This document shows, in pieces, positions 34,517 to 43,385 of a stretch of 45,699 nt of DNA (position 1 is the first letter of the stretch; the number at the start of each line of letters is the position of its first letter). This DNA is from Levilactobacillus koreensis JCM 16448 (lineage in GTDB: Bacteria; Bacillota; Bacilli; Lactobacillales; Lactobacillaceae): assembly GCF_001435525.1 (NCBI RefSeq), contig NZ_AZDP01000076.1, positions 1 through 45,699 on the forward strand. The letters are read 5' to 3'. The position numbers and the translations under genes were made by a program. Under the pieces are notes generated by a model that saw only the letters and a list, made by a program, of their open reading frames with translations, did no database searches and was not told the DNA's origin.

Positions 34517-34682
34517 TCGCCTTACCGGCCGGCAGATATGGGCTGGAACGGTGCGAACACAACTTTAAGCCTCGAAGAACACGAGTCTTAAAGATTGGTT
34601 TTCTACTAAGCCGGCAAGAAACACCAACTAAGTAGAACGACGCGCCTGAGCCCATATCTGCCGACCTTTCGGCTTACACAGT
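34517..34682 (+). repeat. Structured repeat module A, full copy (A4)
   Basis: Outer arms GGCAGATATGGGCT / AGCCCATATCTGCC. Inner stems are CTTTAAG (34563-34569) / CTTAAAG (34587-34593) and TTCTACT (34601-34607) / AGTAGAA (34631-34637). It lies opposite in orientation to the cit genes, between citF and citX, 101 bases before module B. Confidence 0.85.
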
Positions 34683-34783
34683 CACTCCATGGCAACGCGG
34701 GCGAGACTAGCCGTTACACTGATCATCCGCGCGGCATCGTCAACGACTGTTTGGATTTTAACGCCTATAGCATTAGAAATCAA

Positions 34784-34974
34784 TCTAAGCCGGAGGCGGC
34801 CAGGGATGCAGCCAGCCGTGTCGACGATGTTTGTCGGGGTATTTTCCCGACTTACATCGTGGGACGACCTCGGAGACACGCGGTTTCCGTGGCTTTGAGG
34901 CGAGCCGGAAGCCCGCTTCTCAGGCTGGAGGTGTTCCCCACAGCAGGCGGAATCCCTAGCAACCGCAGTGCGAC
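34784..34974 (+). repeat. Structured repeat module B, full copy (B4)
   Basis: The variable hairpin pairs ACGATGT (34824-34830) with ACATCGT (34854-34860) and GTCGGG (34833-34838) with CCCGAC (34846-34851). The second hairpin pairs CCTCGGAG with CTTTGAGG. It ends 15 bases before the citF stop, so any citF-citX transcript must cross the whole composite. Confidence 0.85.
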
Positions 34975-34989
34975 TATTCAGAACTAATC

Positions 34990-36528
34990 CTAGTCCTTAA
35001 CTTCCTTAACCGTGTCGATCACAGTGCCGTCGCGGTATTCGATCATGGCAACGGTGCGGTCAGTGTATTCCAATGGCTTTGGCGTTCCAACGCGCTTTTC
35101 GGCCATCTTCTGGAGGTCTTCGATCTTGTAGACTGGCAAGCCAGGAATGTTGCTCAAAGCGGCGATCAAATCGGTCCGCTTAGGGTTGATGGCAATCCCG
35201 AATTCAGTGACCAAGACATCGACGGAGTCCCCTGGGGTGACAACGGTCGTCACGTCAGGCACAACGGTTGCGATTCGGCCCCGAACTAACGGTGCGGAGA
35301 TGATAGTCAATTTCCCGGTAGCGGCATCTTGGTGACCCCCAATGGCCCCCCGGATGACACCATCAGAACCGGTCATGACGTTGACGTTAAACTTGGTGTC
35401 GATTTCCAGGGCACTCAAGATAACCACGTCCAACTGGTCGACCATGGCTCCCTTGTTGTCAGGATCGGCATACCAGGACGCATCGATTTCTTGTTGGTTG
35501 CCGTTGGTATGCATCGAATCTGCGGCACCCTTGTCGAAGTCTTGAACGTCCATAACCTTCTTGACCAGGCCTTCATTTAACAGGTCGGTCGTTGGCTTCG
35601 TGATTCCGCCTAAGGCAAATGACGCCTTGATCTGGTTGTCGATCATGGATTGACGCAGGTAACGGGTCACGGCCAATGCAGCACCACCGGAACCAGTCTG
35701 GAATGAGAAGCCATCCTTGAAGTACGGAGAATGAGTGATGACGTCGTTAACCATGGACGCAATCTTCAGTTCCTTAGGGTCCTTGGTGAACCGAGTGGCA
35801 CCGGAACCGATCTTGTCGGGGTCCCCAACCTTGTCGACCTTGACCACGTAGTCAACTTGCGTTTGCTTAATGGAAGCTGGCGTGTTCGGGTAGTCGACGA
35901 TGTTGTCGGTCAGTAAGACAACTTGGTCAGCGTATTGGGCGTCCATCAGGGCGTAACCCAGTGAACCGAAGACCGCGTTACCTTCCATCCCGTTGGCGTT
36001 TCCTAAGCGGTCAGCACTTGGCACACCCAAGAAGGCCACGTCGATCTTGATGTCGCCGTGTTCGATGGCCCGGGCCCGGTTTCCGTGTGACCGGAAAATA
36101 ACGGGGTTCTTTAAACCACCATGTGAAACGAAGTCCCCGAGAGAACCACGCATCCCAGAACTGGTGATGTTGGTGATGGTCCCAGCCTTGATGGCTTCAA
36201 TGACCATGTCGTTCATCACACCAGTCAATGAGGATGGGGCTAACGTTAAGTTCTTAATGCCGGCGTCGATGATGACCCGCATCACTTGGTTGAAGACGAA
36301 GTCCCCGTTACGGAAGTGGTGGTGAAAGGAGATCGTCATGCCGTCTTTAACGGTGTCGGCAACGACTTGCTTGATGGAGTCGACAATCTTGTCGTCCCCC
36401 GTCGAGACGTGGACCTTCGGCGCTACCCGTTGAATTTCGGGATGGCCGATTTCGGTCGTTTCAAATGGCTTGTAGTCAAGCTTATTCATTAAATCATCTG
36501 GTAACTCGCGATTTACTTTACTTTTCAA
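34990..36528 (-). CDS. citF: Citrate lyase alpha subunit (citrate CoA-transferase)
   Basis: Exchanges the acetyl group on CitD for citrate in the citrate lyase complex. The protein is 512 residues, as in other lactic acid bacteria. It begins [21 protein letters not shown] and has [37 protein letters not shown] and [11 protein letters not shown], all typical of the CoA-transferase fold. The preferred start is TTG at 36526-36528, nine bases after AGGAGG; it overlaps the citE end by 11 bases. An in-frame ATG further up coincides with the ribosome site and is unlikely. Confidence 0.94.
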   Translation of the reverse strand: MKSKVNRELPDDLMNKLDYKPFETTEIGHPEIQRVAPKVHVSTGDDKIVDSIKQVVADTVKDGMTISFHHHFRNGDFVFNQVMRVIIDAGIKNLTLAPSSLTGVMNDMVIEAIKAGTITNITSSGMRGSLGDFVSHGGLKNPVIFRSHGNRARAIEHGDIKIDVAFLGVPSADRLGNANGMEGNAVFGSLGYALMDAQYADQVVLLTDNIVDYPNTPASIKQTQVDYVVKVDKVGDPDKIGSGATRFTKDPKELKIASMVNDVITHSPYFKDGFSFQTGSGGAALAVTRYLRQSMIDNQIKASFALGGITKPTTDLLNEGLVKKVMDVQDFDKGAADSMHTNGNQQEIDASWYADPDNKGAMVDQLDVVILSALEIDTKFNVNVMTGSDGVIRGAIGGHQDAATGKLTIISAPLVRGRIATVVPDVTTVVTPGDSVDVLVTEFGIAINPKRTDLIAALSNIPGLPVYKIEDLQKMAEKRVGTPKPLEYTDRTVAMIEYRDGTVIDTVKEVKD

Positions 36529-37432
36529 GATAATTACCCTCCTCATCAACTAAGTGGGACGCTTTAGCTAACTTCATGACCCGCTGTGCCCGCAAGACAA
36601 CTGGCCGATCGACCATTTGGCCGTTCATGGAGATAACCCCGGAGCCCTTTAACTTGGCTTCCTGAATAGCATTGATCACGTTACGAGCGTTCTTGATTTC
36701 GGCTTCCGTTGGTTCGTAGACCTTGTTGACCATTGGAATCTGACGGGGGTTAACCAAGGACTTGCCATCGAAACCGAGTTGGTGAATGTATTCCGTTTCG
36801 CGGTAGAAGCCTTCCGTGTCATCCATGTTGGTGAAGACCGTATCGAAGGCGGCCACACCAGCAGCCCGAGCGGCATGGAGGACCATGTTCCGAGCAAATT
36901 CAAGTTCGCGGCCATCAGGGTAACGGTGGGTCTTCATGTCCGTCGTATAGTCTTCAGCGGACAAGGCGATCCCAATCATCCGGTCGGAAGCAGCGGCAAT
37001 GTTGGCTGCCTGCAAGACACCCTTGGCGCTTTCAATGGCAGCCATCAGGTGCGTTGAACCGGCTTCACGGCCGAATTCCTTTTCGGCTGCGGCGATGTCG
37101 GCATCCAACTTTTGTACCATTTCGGCGGACTCGGCCTTAGGCAACCGAATAACATCGATGCCCGCCTTAACCATAGCCTTCACGTCGTTATCGTAAAATG
37201 GCGTGTCCTGACCGTTGACCCGAACGACCATTTCAGCGTCACCGTAGTCTTGCGTCTGTAAGGCTTCGTAAACTAAGACACGAGCGGCATCCTTTTCGGG
37301 CAAGGAAACTGAATCTTCCAAGTCAAACATGATGGAGTCGGCACCGTAAATACCGGCGTCCTTGACCATTGCCGGGTTGTTCCCAGGAACGAACATCATC
37401 GTCCGGCGTAAACGTTCTTCATTCTCAGCCAT
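36518..37432 (-). CDS. citE: Citrate lyase beta subunit (citryl-CoA lyase)
   Basis: Cleaves citryl-CitD to oxaloacetate and acetyl-CitD. The product is 304 residues with the CitE/HpcH TIM-barrel features: [25 protein letters not shown] (metal-binding acidic motif), [15 protein letters not shown] and [11 protein letters not shown]. The ATG at 37430-37432 follows GGGAGG and overlaps the citD stop (TAATG). Confidence 0.95.
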   Translation of the reverse strand: MAENEERLRRTMMFVPGNNPAMVKDAGIYGADSIMFDLEDSVSLPEKDAARVLVYEALQTQDYGDAEMVVRVNGQDTPFYDNDVKAMVKAGIDVIRLPKAESAEMVQKLDADIAAAEKEFGREAGSTHLMAAIESAKGVLQAANIAAASDRMIGIALSAEDYTTDMKTHRYPDGRELEFARNMVLHAARAAGVAAFDTVFTNMDDTEGFYRETEYIHQLGFDGKSLVNPRQIPMVNKVYEPTEAEIKNARNVINAIQEAKLKGSGVISMNGQMVDRPVVLRAQRVMKLAKASHLVDEEGNYLEK

Positions 37433-37725
37433 TAGAGCACCTCCCATGCTGGTTTGTCGGTCGTTTCAGCAGCGCGTTGAACAGCGGCGATGGTCCGTGC
37501 CTTGATGACACAGTCTAGAGCACCCTTATCGACGGCCTTGACCTTAGCAGCGGTGACGCCCATGTTGTTCAACGTAGTCGTGATGACTGCCTCGATTTGA
37601 TCGCCAAAAACCTTTTTAACGTCTGATTGTAAGTCGATAGTGATCCCGCTGTCGGCCTGAGAAATCATTAACTGAATGTCGGAGGATTCCAATGTTCCGG
37701 CAATCGCAGTCTTTTTAATTTCCAT
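37432..37725 (-). CDS. citD: Citrate lyase acyl carrier protein (gamma subunit)
   Basis: A 97-residue acyl carrier that bears the phosphoribosyl-dephospho-CoA group on Ser14 (AGTLESSD). The sequence [14 protein letters not shown] and the hydrophobic core [11 protein letters not shown]-like segment fit CitD. It overlaps citC by 11 bases and abuts citE, so citCDEF are translationally coupled. Confidence 0.95.
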   Translation of the reverse strand: MEIKKTAIAGTLESSDIQLMISQADSGITIDLQSDVKKVFGDQIEAVITTTLNNMGVTAAKVKAVDKGALDCVIKARTIAAVQRAAETTDKPAWEVL

Positions 37726-38791
37726 TAATGTTCATTCCTTCCTGAATTCTAGCCTGTAACTGAGTTAAGTTTTGCTGCATAAATTGATAGGTGGTGGCGG
37801 GGACCCAGTCGCAAACTGAGGCTAAATCGTCAGCCGCAAGTGCGCGCCGGACCTGCGTGGCGGTGATGACGTTGTCGCCACTGGTCTGCCGGTCGATGAC
37901 TTTAACGGTCACGGCCGGTGGGAGCTCCGTTTGTAAGACTTGGTTATAGATGCCCGTGGTCCGCGAGAATGGCTCACTGCCCAAGTAACGCGTGGTGATG
38001 TGGAGGGCGGCGGCAATCTGGTCACGGAATAACCGGGCGTCTAACGTGGTCTGATAACGAATCGCGTCGTCTTGCGTGGGCAAGAAGTACGCGGGGAACG
38101 TGACGTAGCTGACCATGTACTGGTCGCCACTGACGACGACCACGTTGGTCAGATCCGTGGTGCCGGCCTTGACTAACGCCAAGCGCTCAGCCGTGGTGAA
38201 CAGCGACACATCGTCGTTGACCACGAAGACGTAGACCAGCTCATTTTCACGGGCGGCCTGTTCGACCAAGTAGCGGTGACCCAGCGTAAATGGGTTGGCG
38301 TTCATCACGATGGCGCCCACCTTGCTGACCGACGTCAGGTGCCGGTCGGCCGCAGCCTGAGCAACGCGACGAACGTAATCACCAACACCGGCGTCCCCCG
38401 TTTCCAGAATGACTCCCAAGTCGGTGCGCGCCAGCTCGTGGAAGCCCACGTGTTGAAAGCTGGCCGCGTACTTGACCTTGGTGAACACGAAGAGGTGAAA
38501 GACCCCACGTTGTGCCAACAGGTTCATCAGCGCCGACACGATTGAGTTGAAGTGACTGCCCTGCGTGGAAAACTTGTTGCACACGCCGACGTACTTCAGG
38601 ACGTTACCCGCCACGGACCCGGTCGCCACTAGACTCCCGCGTTCGTTGTACATCCCCAAGGTAGTGTCGATCTGCTGAAGTTCGTTGGCTTGAAAATTAG
38701 AAATACCTAACGACTCGAGAAATTCCTGCCACTCCTTGAAGACGGCTGGATCGTTTAAGTTCAACGTTTGGACTGCCTGTTCGATGGGCAA
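37715..38791 (-). CDS. citC: Citrate lyase ligase (acetate:SH-citrate lyase ligase)
   Basis: Activates citrate lyase by acetylating the CitD prosthetic group with ATP and acetate. The protein is 358 residues: an N-terminal acetyltransferase-like region (about 30-135) and a nucleotidyltransferase domain with [17 protein letters not shown] (about 170-186, HxGH-like TLGH) and ITATQVRR near the end. The start is TTG at 38789-38791 with GAGGGG close upstream. A 451-bp gap with a repeat lies between this gene and maeP. Confidence 0.92.
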   Translation of the reverse strand: MPIEQAVQTLNLNDPAVFKEWQEFLESLGISNFQANELQQIDTTLGMYNERGSLVATGSVAGNVLKYVGVCNKFSTQGSHFNSIVSALMNLLAQRGVFHLFVFTKVKYAASFQHVGFHELARTDLGVILETGDAGVGDYVRRVAQAAADRHLTSVSKVGAIVMNANPFTLGHRYLVEQAARENELVYVFVVNDDVSLFTTAERLALVKAGTTDLTNVVVVSGDQYMVSYVTFPAYFLPTQDDAIRYQTTLDARLFRDQIAAALHITTRYLGSEPFSRTTGIYNQVLQTELPPAVTVKVIDRQTSGDNVITATQVRRALAADDLASVCDWVPATTYQFMQQNLTQLQARIQEGMNINGN

Positions 38792-39055
38792 TCACCCCTC
38801 TTCCTCTTTTTTCTTTTAAAATTGCTGTTAGACTTGCTAAACTTTACCGCACTGCGGCTAAAGGTTGCGCTGAATGGCGACAGTGATTGAAGAGCGGTGG
38901 TGACTATCCGTTGTAACATAGTCATTCAACTCCACAATCCGCGAAACTTACTCGCAATGATTGTCGATTCACGTTGACTCCCCACAACGACATCAGACAC
39001 ACTAGGCACACCGAGGAAACCAATTAGCCATGTCGACACCAACCACAACAGTAGT

Positions 39056-39232
39056 CGAAGGCTGACGGAGACGGAACCCCGTGTCGGTGTTGTTAGTCAG
39101 GGTTCTGTCCTGGCTTACAACACGGGGCGAGCTTTGAGACTCGCACTTGGAGGCTCAAAGTCGAGGCCGAAGACCGCTTCTCAGGCTTCGGGCGTCCCTC
39201 ACAGGGTGGAGTCCCCGCCAGCCGAAGACGGC
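39056..39232 (+). repeat. Diverged module-B-like repeat (C2)
   Basis: The same fold order as B: a first hairpin GTGTTGT...ACAACAC with inner CAGG/CCTG, then GGGGCGAG, then CTTTGAG / CTCAAAG, then CTTCTCAGGCTTCGGGCGTCCC...GTCCCCGCCAGCCG. It lies between maeP and citC. The rest of 38792-39055 shows only a B-end-like scrap (GCACTGCGGCTAAAGG near 38850). Confidence 0.65.
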
Positions 39233-39242
39233 CATCAAAGGA

Positions 39243-40223
39243 CTATAGGTTCTGTAGCACCATGATGATTGGAACGACGACGATGAAGAGAACGGATGTG
39301 GAAACCACAATGTTCGTCGCGAACTTCACATCGCCATGGTACGTGTTAGCTAAGATTGGCAATACAGCCAGGGATGGCGTTGCGGCTTGAATGATCAGTG
39401 TTTGCTGGAACACGTTGCCCATGTGCACACCAACGTGCAGGCCGGCAAAGATGATGAGGGCCATGATGATTGGAGAAACGACGAATCGGCCAAGTAAGGT
39501 GCAGATGACGTTACTGTCAAAGCGCATGTTAAGAATCCCAAAGCGCTTCAACATAATCCCAATGTAGATCAATGATAGCGGTGTTACCAGCGCCCCAATG
39601 TCCGTCAAGGCCGTGGTAGCGAAAGTCAATTTCATCAGACCGTTTTCCCAGCCTGGAATGTAAATGAATGGCAGGGAGATAATGAACCCCCAGAGTGGCG
39701 TTGGAATCAAGTGATGCCAGTCAAAGCTGGCCTTATTGCCACCGTCACGGTCAATTGTCGGGTCATCCCCAGCAATTACCCAAACACCCAGCGTCCAAAT
39801 AATAACCGTGTTGACGATGTAATACGTCAGCAGGTAAGGGACGGAGATCTGGCCAAACAGCGCAACGTTCAGGGGCATCCCAATGAACACGGTGTTGGCG
39901 CCGTTGATCGCCGTCATCATTAACCCACGACGACCGCGAGGAACCTTAACGACCCGCACGAAGGCCCAGGCAACCAGGTACCCGACCAAGATGGAAATGA
40001 TCGTGTAGATGACCCCAGTTGACAGCGTTGCTAATTTCGTTGGGTTGAAGAACTTCATCATTGCCATGAAGATTGAAGCTGGCAATGAAATTTTCATAAT
40101 TAATTTGGACAGTGAGCCGGAGAACTTCTCATCGAACCAACCTTTTTGTTGGCCGTAATACCCCACAGCAATCATGAGGACGATTGCCAGGACACTCTGA
40201 ATTGACGTCAAGAAAACATTCAT
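39243..40223 (-). CDS. maeP: AEC-family organic acid transporter (MaeP type)
   Basis: A 326-residue membrane protein of the auxin efflux carrier (AEC) family with about ten helices. It has NGANTVFIGMPL (helix 4 region) and ATPSLAVLPILANTY near the C-terminus, both conserved in AEC di- and tricarboxylate carriers. Its place between the malic enzyme and citC matches maeP in the Oenococcus citrate cluster, a proposed citrate/malate carrier. There is no CitP/2HCT-type or CitMHS transporter in the window, so this is the likely citrate importer, by context. Confidence 0.85.
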   Translation of the reverse strand: MNVFLTSIQSVLAIVLMIAVGYYGQQKGWFDEKFSGSLSKLIMKISLPASIFMAMMKFFNPTKLATLSTGVIYTIISILVGYLVAWAFVRVVKVPRGRRGLMMTAINGANTVFIGMPLNVALFGQISVPYLLTYYIVNTVIIWTLGVWVIAGDDPTIDRDGGNKASFDWHHLIPTPLWGFIISLPFIYIPGWENGLMKLTFATTALTDIGALVTPLSLIYIGIMLKRFGILNMRFDSNVICTLLGRFVVSPIIMALIIFAGLHVGVHMGNVFQQTLIIQAATPSLAVLPILANTYHGDVKFATNIVVSTSVLFIVVVPIIMVLQNL

Positions 40224-40263
40224 AAGACTAAAACTTCCTTTATCAACAAATTATTTTCGCAAA

Positions 40264-41406
40264 TTATTTTGCGGCAGCCATGATGGCTTTTGTAACGGTT
40301 GCGACAACACCCTCGTCGAAGACGCCCGGCACAATTCGGTCGGCCGTTGGTTGGTCAACGAGACTAGCAAGGGCTTTAGCAGCGGTGGCTTCGATGTCGA
40401 GGTCCACGCGCTTCAAGCCACTTCTGAGCAATCCCTTGAACAATCCAGGGAAGACTAAGATGTTGTTGACTTGGTTAGCGTATTGACTAGAACCCGTGGC
40501 AATCACCGTAGCACCGGCATCAGCGGCAACTACCGGATTGATTTCAGGCTTCGGGTTAGCCAAGGCAAAGATGATTGGGTCAGCGGCCATGCGCTTAACT
40601 TGGTCGGCAGAGAGCACGTCAGCGTCGGACAAGCCGATGAAGACGTCCTGATCATCAATGACATCATCTAAGGTGTCGCCGGTCACGTTTAAGCCGATCT
40701 GTTTAGCCAAACCGGTTTGGTAAGGGTTGTAGTTAGTTGAATCGGGCTTAACGACCCCGTCGATATCAACCAAGGTGATGTTGGTCATGCCAACACCGTT
40801 GAGTAACTTAGCAGTGGCAACACCAGAAGCCCCGACACCGTTCAAGACGACCTTCAAGTCCTTCAATGGCTTGTTGACGACCTTGGCGGCGTTGATCAAC
40901 CCGGCGAGAACGACGATGGCCGTCCCCTCTTGGTCGTCATGGTAGACGGGAATGTCTAACTGTGCGGCCAACTTTTCTTCGATTTCAAAGCAACGAGGTG
41001 CGGCGATATCTTCCAAGTGAATCCCGGCAAATGAGAGGGATAAGTTCTTGATGGATTTGACGAAGTCGTCAACTGGAACTTGGTTTACGGCGAGTGGTAA
41101 CGCGTTGACGCCAGCTAAGTCTTTATATAGAAGCGCTTTGCCTTCAACCACTGGTAACCCACCAGCAGGGCCAATGTTGCCTAAGCCTAAGACGGCTGAC
41201 CCATCGGTGACGACGGCGACTAACTTGCCGCTCATCGTCAACTTGTCCTTCAATTCAGGGTCATGTTCAATGGCCTTAGAGATCTGAGCCACGCCCGGCG
41301 TATAAGCCTTGCCGAGGTCAGACTTGTTCTTAACGTCCATTTCGGCGCCAATCTCAAGTACCCCCGTATTTTCCTCATGGAGCTCAACAATTTCATCCTT
41401 GTCCAT
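40264..41406 (-). CDS. mae: NAD-dependent malic enzyme / oxaloacetate-decarboxylating enzyme
   Basis: A short bacterial malic enzyme of 380 residues. It has the malic N-terminal domain (KSDLGKAYTPGVAQISKAI, VTDGSAVLGLGNIG, HDDQEGTAIVVLAG) and an NAD-binding Rossmann motif (NGVGASGVATAKLL). In citrate clusters such proteins decarboxylate the oxaloacetate made by citrate lyase to pyruvate. The preferred start is ATG at 41404-41406, nine bases after AAAGGA; an in-frame ATG ten bases earlier touches the ribosome site. First gene of the cit operon. Confidence 0.92.
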   Translation of the reverse strand: MDKDEIVELHEENTGVLEIGAEMDVKNKSDLGKAYTPGVAQISKAIEHDPELKDKLTMSGKLVAVVTDGSAVLGLGNIGPAGGLPVVEGKALLYKDLAGVNALPLAVNQVPVDDFVKSIKNLSLSFAGIHLEDIAAPRCFEIEEKLAAQLDIPVYHDDQEGTAIVVLAGLINAAKVVNKPLKDLKVVLNGVGASGVATAKLLNGVGMTNITLVDIDGVVKPDSTNYNPYQTGLAKQIGLNVTGDTLDDVIDDQDVFIGLSDADVLSADQVKRMAADPIIFALANPKPEINPVVAADAGATVIATGSSQYANQVNNILVFPGLFKGLLRSGLKRVDLDIEATAAKALASLVDQPTADRIVPGVFDEGVVATVTKAIMAAAK

Positions 41407-41479
41407 TAAGTTCATTCCTTTCCGTTTTCTAATATCTAAGTAGGTAACTAAATAGTTCGTGTAACTTTTAACAAGTCCT

Positions 41480-41508
41480 ATCTTACTCGCTCGTTTTAAA
41501 TTTTGCAA
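41480..41508 (-). promoter_or_regulatory. Candidate promoter of mae-maeP-cit operon in AT-rich region
   Basis: The -35 TTGCAA (41503-41508) and -10 TAAGAT (41480-41485) have a 17-bp spacer. Upstream to about 41620 the sequence is strikingly AT-rich with A/T tracts, a plausible CitI activator binding region. A TTGACA at about 41565 lacks a good -10. The stretch 41620-41839 holds no gene; a 12-bp palindrome TGCCAATTGGCA is at 41815-41826. Confidence 0.6.
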
Positions 41509-41839
41509 ATTTTTATTTTATTTTTTGATATATTTAAAAAGAAGTGTTTTAAATGTTAAAATAGTGTCAACCCATTTTAAATGTAATCGCCTATTTTACA
41601 GATTATTTCTATAATAGCCACCTTTTCACCGGCTTTGACGTCAACTGCCGGTCAGCTCACAGACTGTCCAGCTAAATTATGCTTGCCTCCCAGATTCACG
41701 GCGCTCGAAACACCCGCCTTAGTTCCTTTACCTCCCAAACCAGGGCATTTGAACCGATAGAACTCGCACGCCAGGTTAATTGGTAAAATGGTATACTTGG
41801 TTTTGATATGACATTGCCAATTGGCAGCCTGGTATTACT

Positions 41840-42007
41840 TTCGCCTTACCGGCCAGCAGATATGGGCTGGAACGGTGCGGGCACAACTTTAAGCCTCGAA
41901 AAGACCGAGTCTTAAAGGTTGGCCTTCTGCTAAGCCGGCCAAGAACGCCGACCAAGCAGAACGACGCGCCTGAGCCCATATCTGCCGACCTCTCGGCTGA
42001 CGCTAGT
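41840..42007 (+). repeat. Structured repeat module A, full copy (A5)
   Basis: Inner stems are CTTTAAG (41887-41893) / CTTAAAG (41911-41917) and TTCTGCT (41925-41931) / AGCAGAA (41955-41961). Outer arms (AGCAGATATGGGCT / AGCCCATATCTGCC) are as in the other copies. It sits in the divergent mae-citI region, 96 bases before module B. Confidence 0.85.
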
Positions 42008-42103
42008 GTTCTATGGCAGCACAGATAATGACTGTCAGAATTTTTATCAGCCAGTTGCCGGAAATTTGCTGCAAGTTGCAATTTCCATCATGGCAAACAC
42101 CAA

Positions 42104-42286
42104 TCAGAGCCGGAGGCGGTCAGGGATGTAGCCAGCCGTGGTAATCGCGGGAGCTGCAAGCTCCCACGATGGGCGACTTTGAAGACATGTGACCTTCATG
42201 GCTTCAAAGCGAGCGAGAAGACTGGTGATTTTCCAGGCTGAAGCGTCCCCACAGCAGGCGGAAACCCTGACAACCGCAGTGCGGAC
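42104..42286 (+). repeat. Structured repeat module B, full copy (B5)
   Basis: The variable hairpin pairs ATCG (42144-42147) with CGAT (42167-42170) and GGGAGCT (42149-42155) with AGCTCCC (42159-42165). The second hairpin pairs CTTTGAAG with CTTCAAAG, with inner CATG/CATG. It ends 66 bases before the citI start, so it either borders or carries part of the citI promoter. Confidence 0.85.
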
Positions 42287-42352
42287 CAGCCCCATACAAT
42301 TTTTACAACTAAACTCTTAATTTAAAACCTAAACCCAGCGGAGGACTGCAGT

Positions 42353-43306
42353 ATGGAAAAGAACTTGACCCACGAGGAACTGCTCGTTTTGATTGCCCAG
42401 GATTACTACTACGGTAGTCTGCCCATCTCAGATATTGCAAAAAAATATAATCTGAGCCGCTACCTCATCACCAAGAACCTTGATGAGGCGCTCAAAGCCG
42501 GCATTGTTTCTATTCAGATCAATGCGCCCGTTGCGCGAAATTTCCAATTGGAAACGGAATTTAAAAAGGCTTTCGACATCCCCCACGTCGCCATTCTGCG
42601 TGGCGACGGTAATTCCGACACAAACGCCAGCAACATCGTCGCTTACGCCGCGGAACGCATCGAACAACTGATCACCGAAAGTCACGTGGTCGGCCTTGCC
42701 TGGGGGAGCACGGTCCACACCATCATCGACCATTTCAAATCAGATCTCCAAGAAGACCTGACCTTCACGCAGTTCGTTGGTGAAAATATGAAATACAACT
42801 CGCGCGCCGGGTCTACCCGGATGGTCGAGCACGCCGCCTCACGCTTTGAGGCCGACTACGTGACGTTGCCAGCGCCCCTCTACGTGACCAACCAGGCGGT
42901 CCACGATTTATTGCCGCAAGAACCCGCCCTGCAACGGACGATGGCGATTGCCTCGCGCATGGACATGTTATTCTGCGGCATCGGAACCATTGCCTCGATC
43001 GACTCGATTCCCGTGTGGAAGATGGCCAAGGCCCAGATTTTCCCTGGCGTCGACACCAGCCAGATTGCTGGGATGCTGTTCGGTCGGCCCTACGACATTC
43101 AGGGAAACTTCCTGATTCCGGAGAAGGACACCGTTGTCGGCATCTCGCTTGACGAAGTGTTGGCAACGCCCCGGCGCTTTGCCGTGATCAAGAGCAAGTT
43201 TAAGACCTACGCCGCACTCGGCGCCTTGCGGGGAAACCTGTTGACGGACCTCGTCATTGACGAAGGTATCGCCCAGCGCATTTTGACGGCAGCTAAAGAA
43301 GTCTAA
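42353..43306 (+). CDS. citI: SorC/DeoR-family activator of the citrate cluster
   Basis: A 317-residue regulator: an N-terminal HTH (LPISDIAKKYNLSRYLITKNLDEALKAGIV, about 22-51) and a SorC sugar-binding-like domain (about 55-317; VGLAWGSTVHTIID, LPAPLYVTN, DMLFCGIGT). Its divergence from the mae-cit operon and its family match CitI of Weissella and Oenococcus, a citrate-sensing activator. GGAGG lies eight bases before the ATG. A terminator follows directly. Confidence 0.9.
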   Translation: MEKNLTHEELLVLIAQDYYYGSLPISDIAKKYNLSRYLITKNLDEALKAGIVSIQINAPVARNFQLETEFKKAFDIPHVAILRGDGNSDTNASNIVAYAAERIEQLITESHVVGLAWGSTVHTIIDHFKSDLQEDLTFTQFVGENMKYNSRAGSTRMVEHAASRFEADYVTLPAPLYVTNQAVHDLLPQEPALQRTMAIASRMDMLFCGIGTIASIDSIPVWKMAKAQIFPGVDTSQIAGMLFGRPYDIQGNFLIPEKDTVVGISLDEVLATPRRFAVIKSKFKTYAALGALRGNLLTDLVIDEGIAQRILTAAKEV

Positions 43307-43315
43307 GTGAACACG

Positions 43316-43369
43316 AAAAGGCATCAGGTGACTTCCCATTGGTTGGGAAAATCGCCTGATGCCTTTTTT
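43316..43369. terminator. Bidirectional terminator between citI and hydrolase gene
   Basis: AAAAGGCATCAGGTGA pairs with TCGCCTGATGCCTTTTTT, with inner TTCCC/GGGAA. It separates two convergent genes. Confidence 0.9.
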
Positions 43370-43385
43370 GATTACACCGTTTGGC

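Noticed and set aside
4369-42286. CRISPR array or insertion sequence as explanation of the repeats
   Set aside because: There is no regular short spacing, no cas or transposase gene and no clear target duplication. Copies are far apart and structured.
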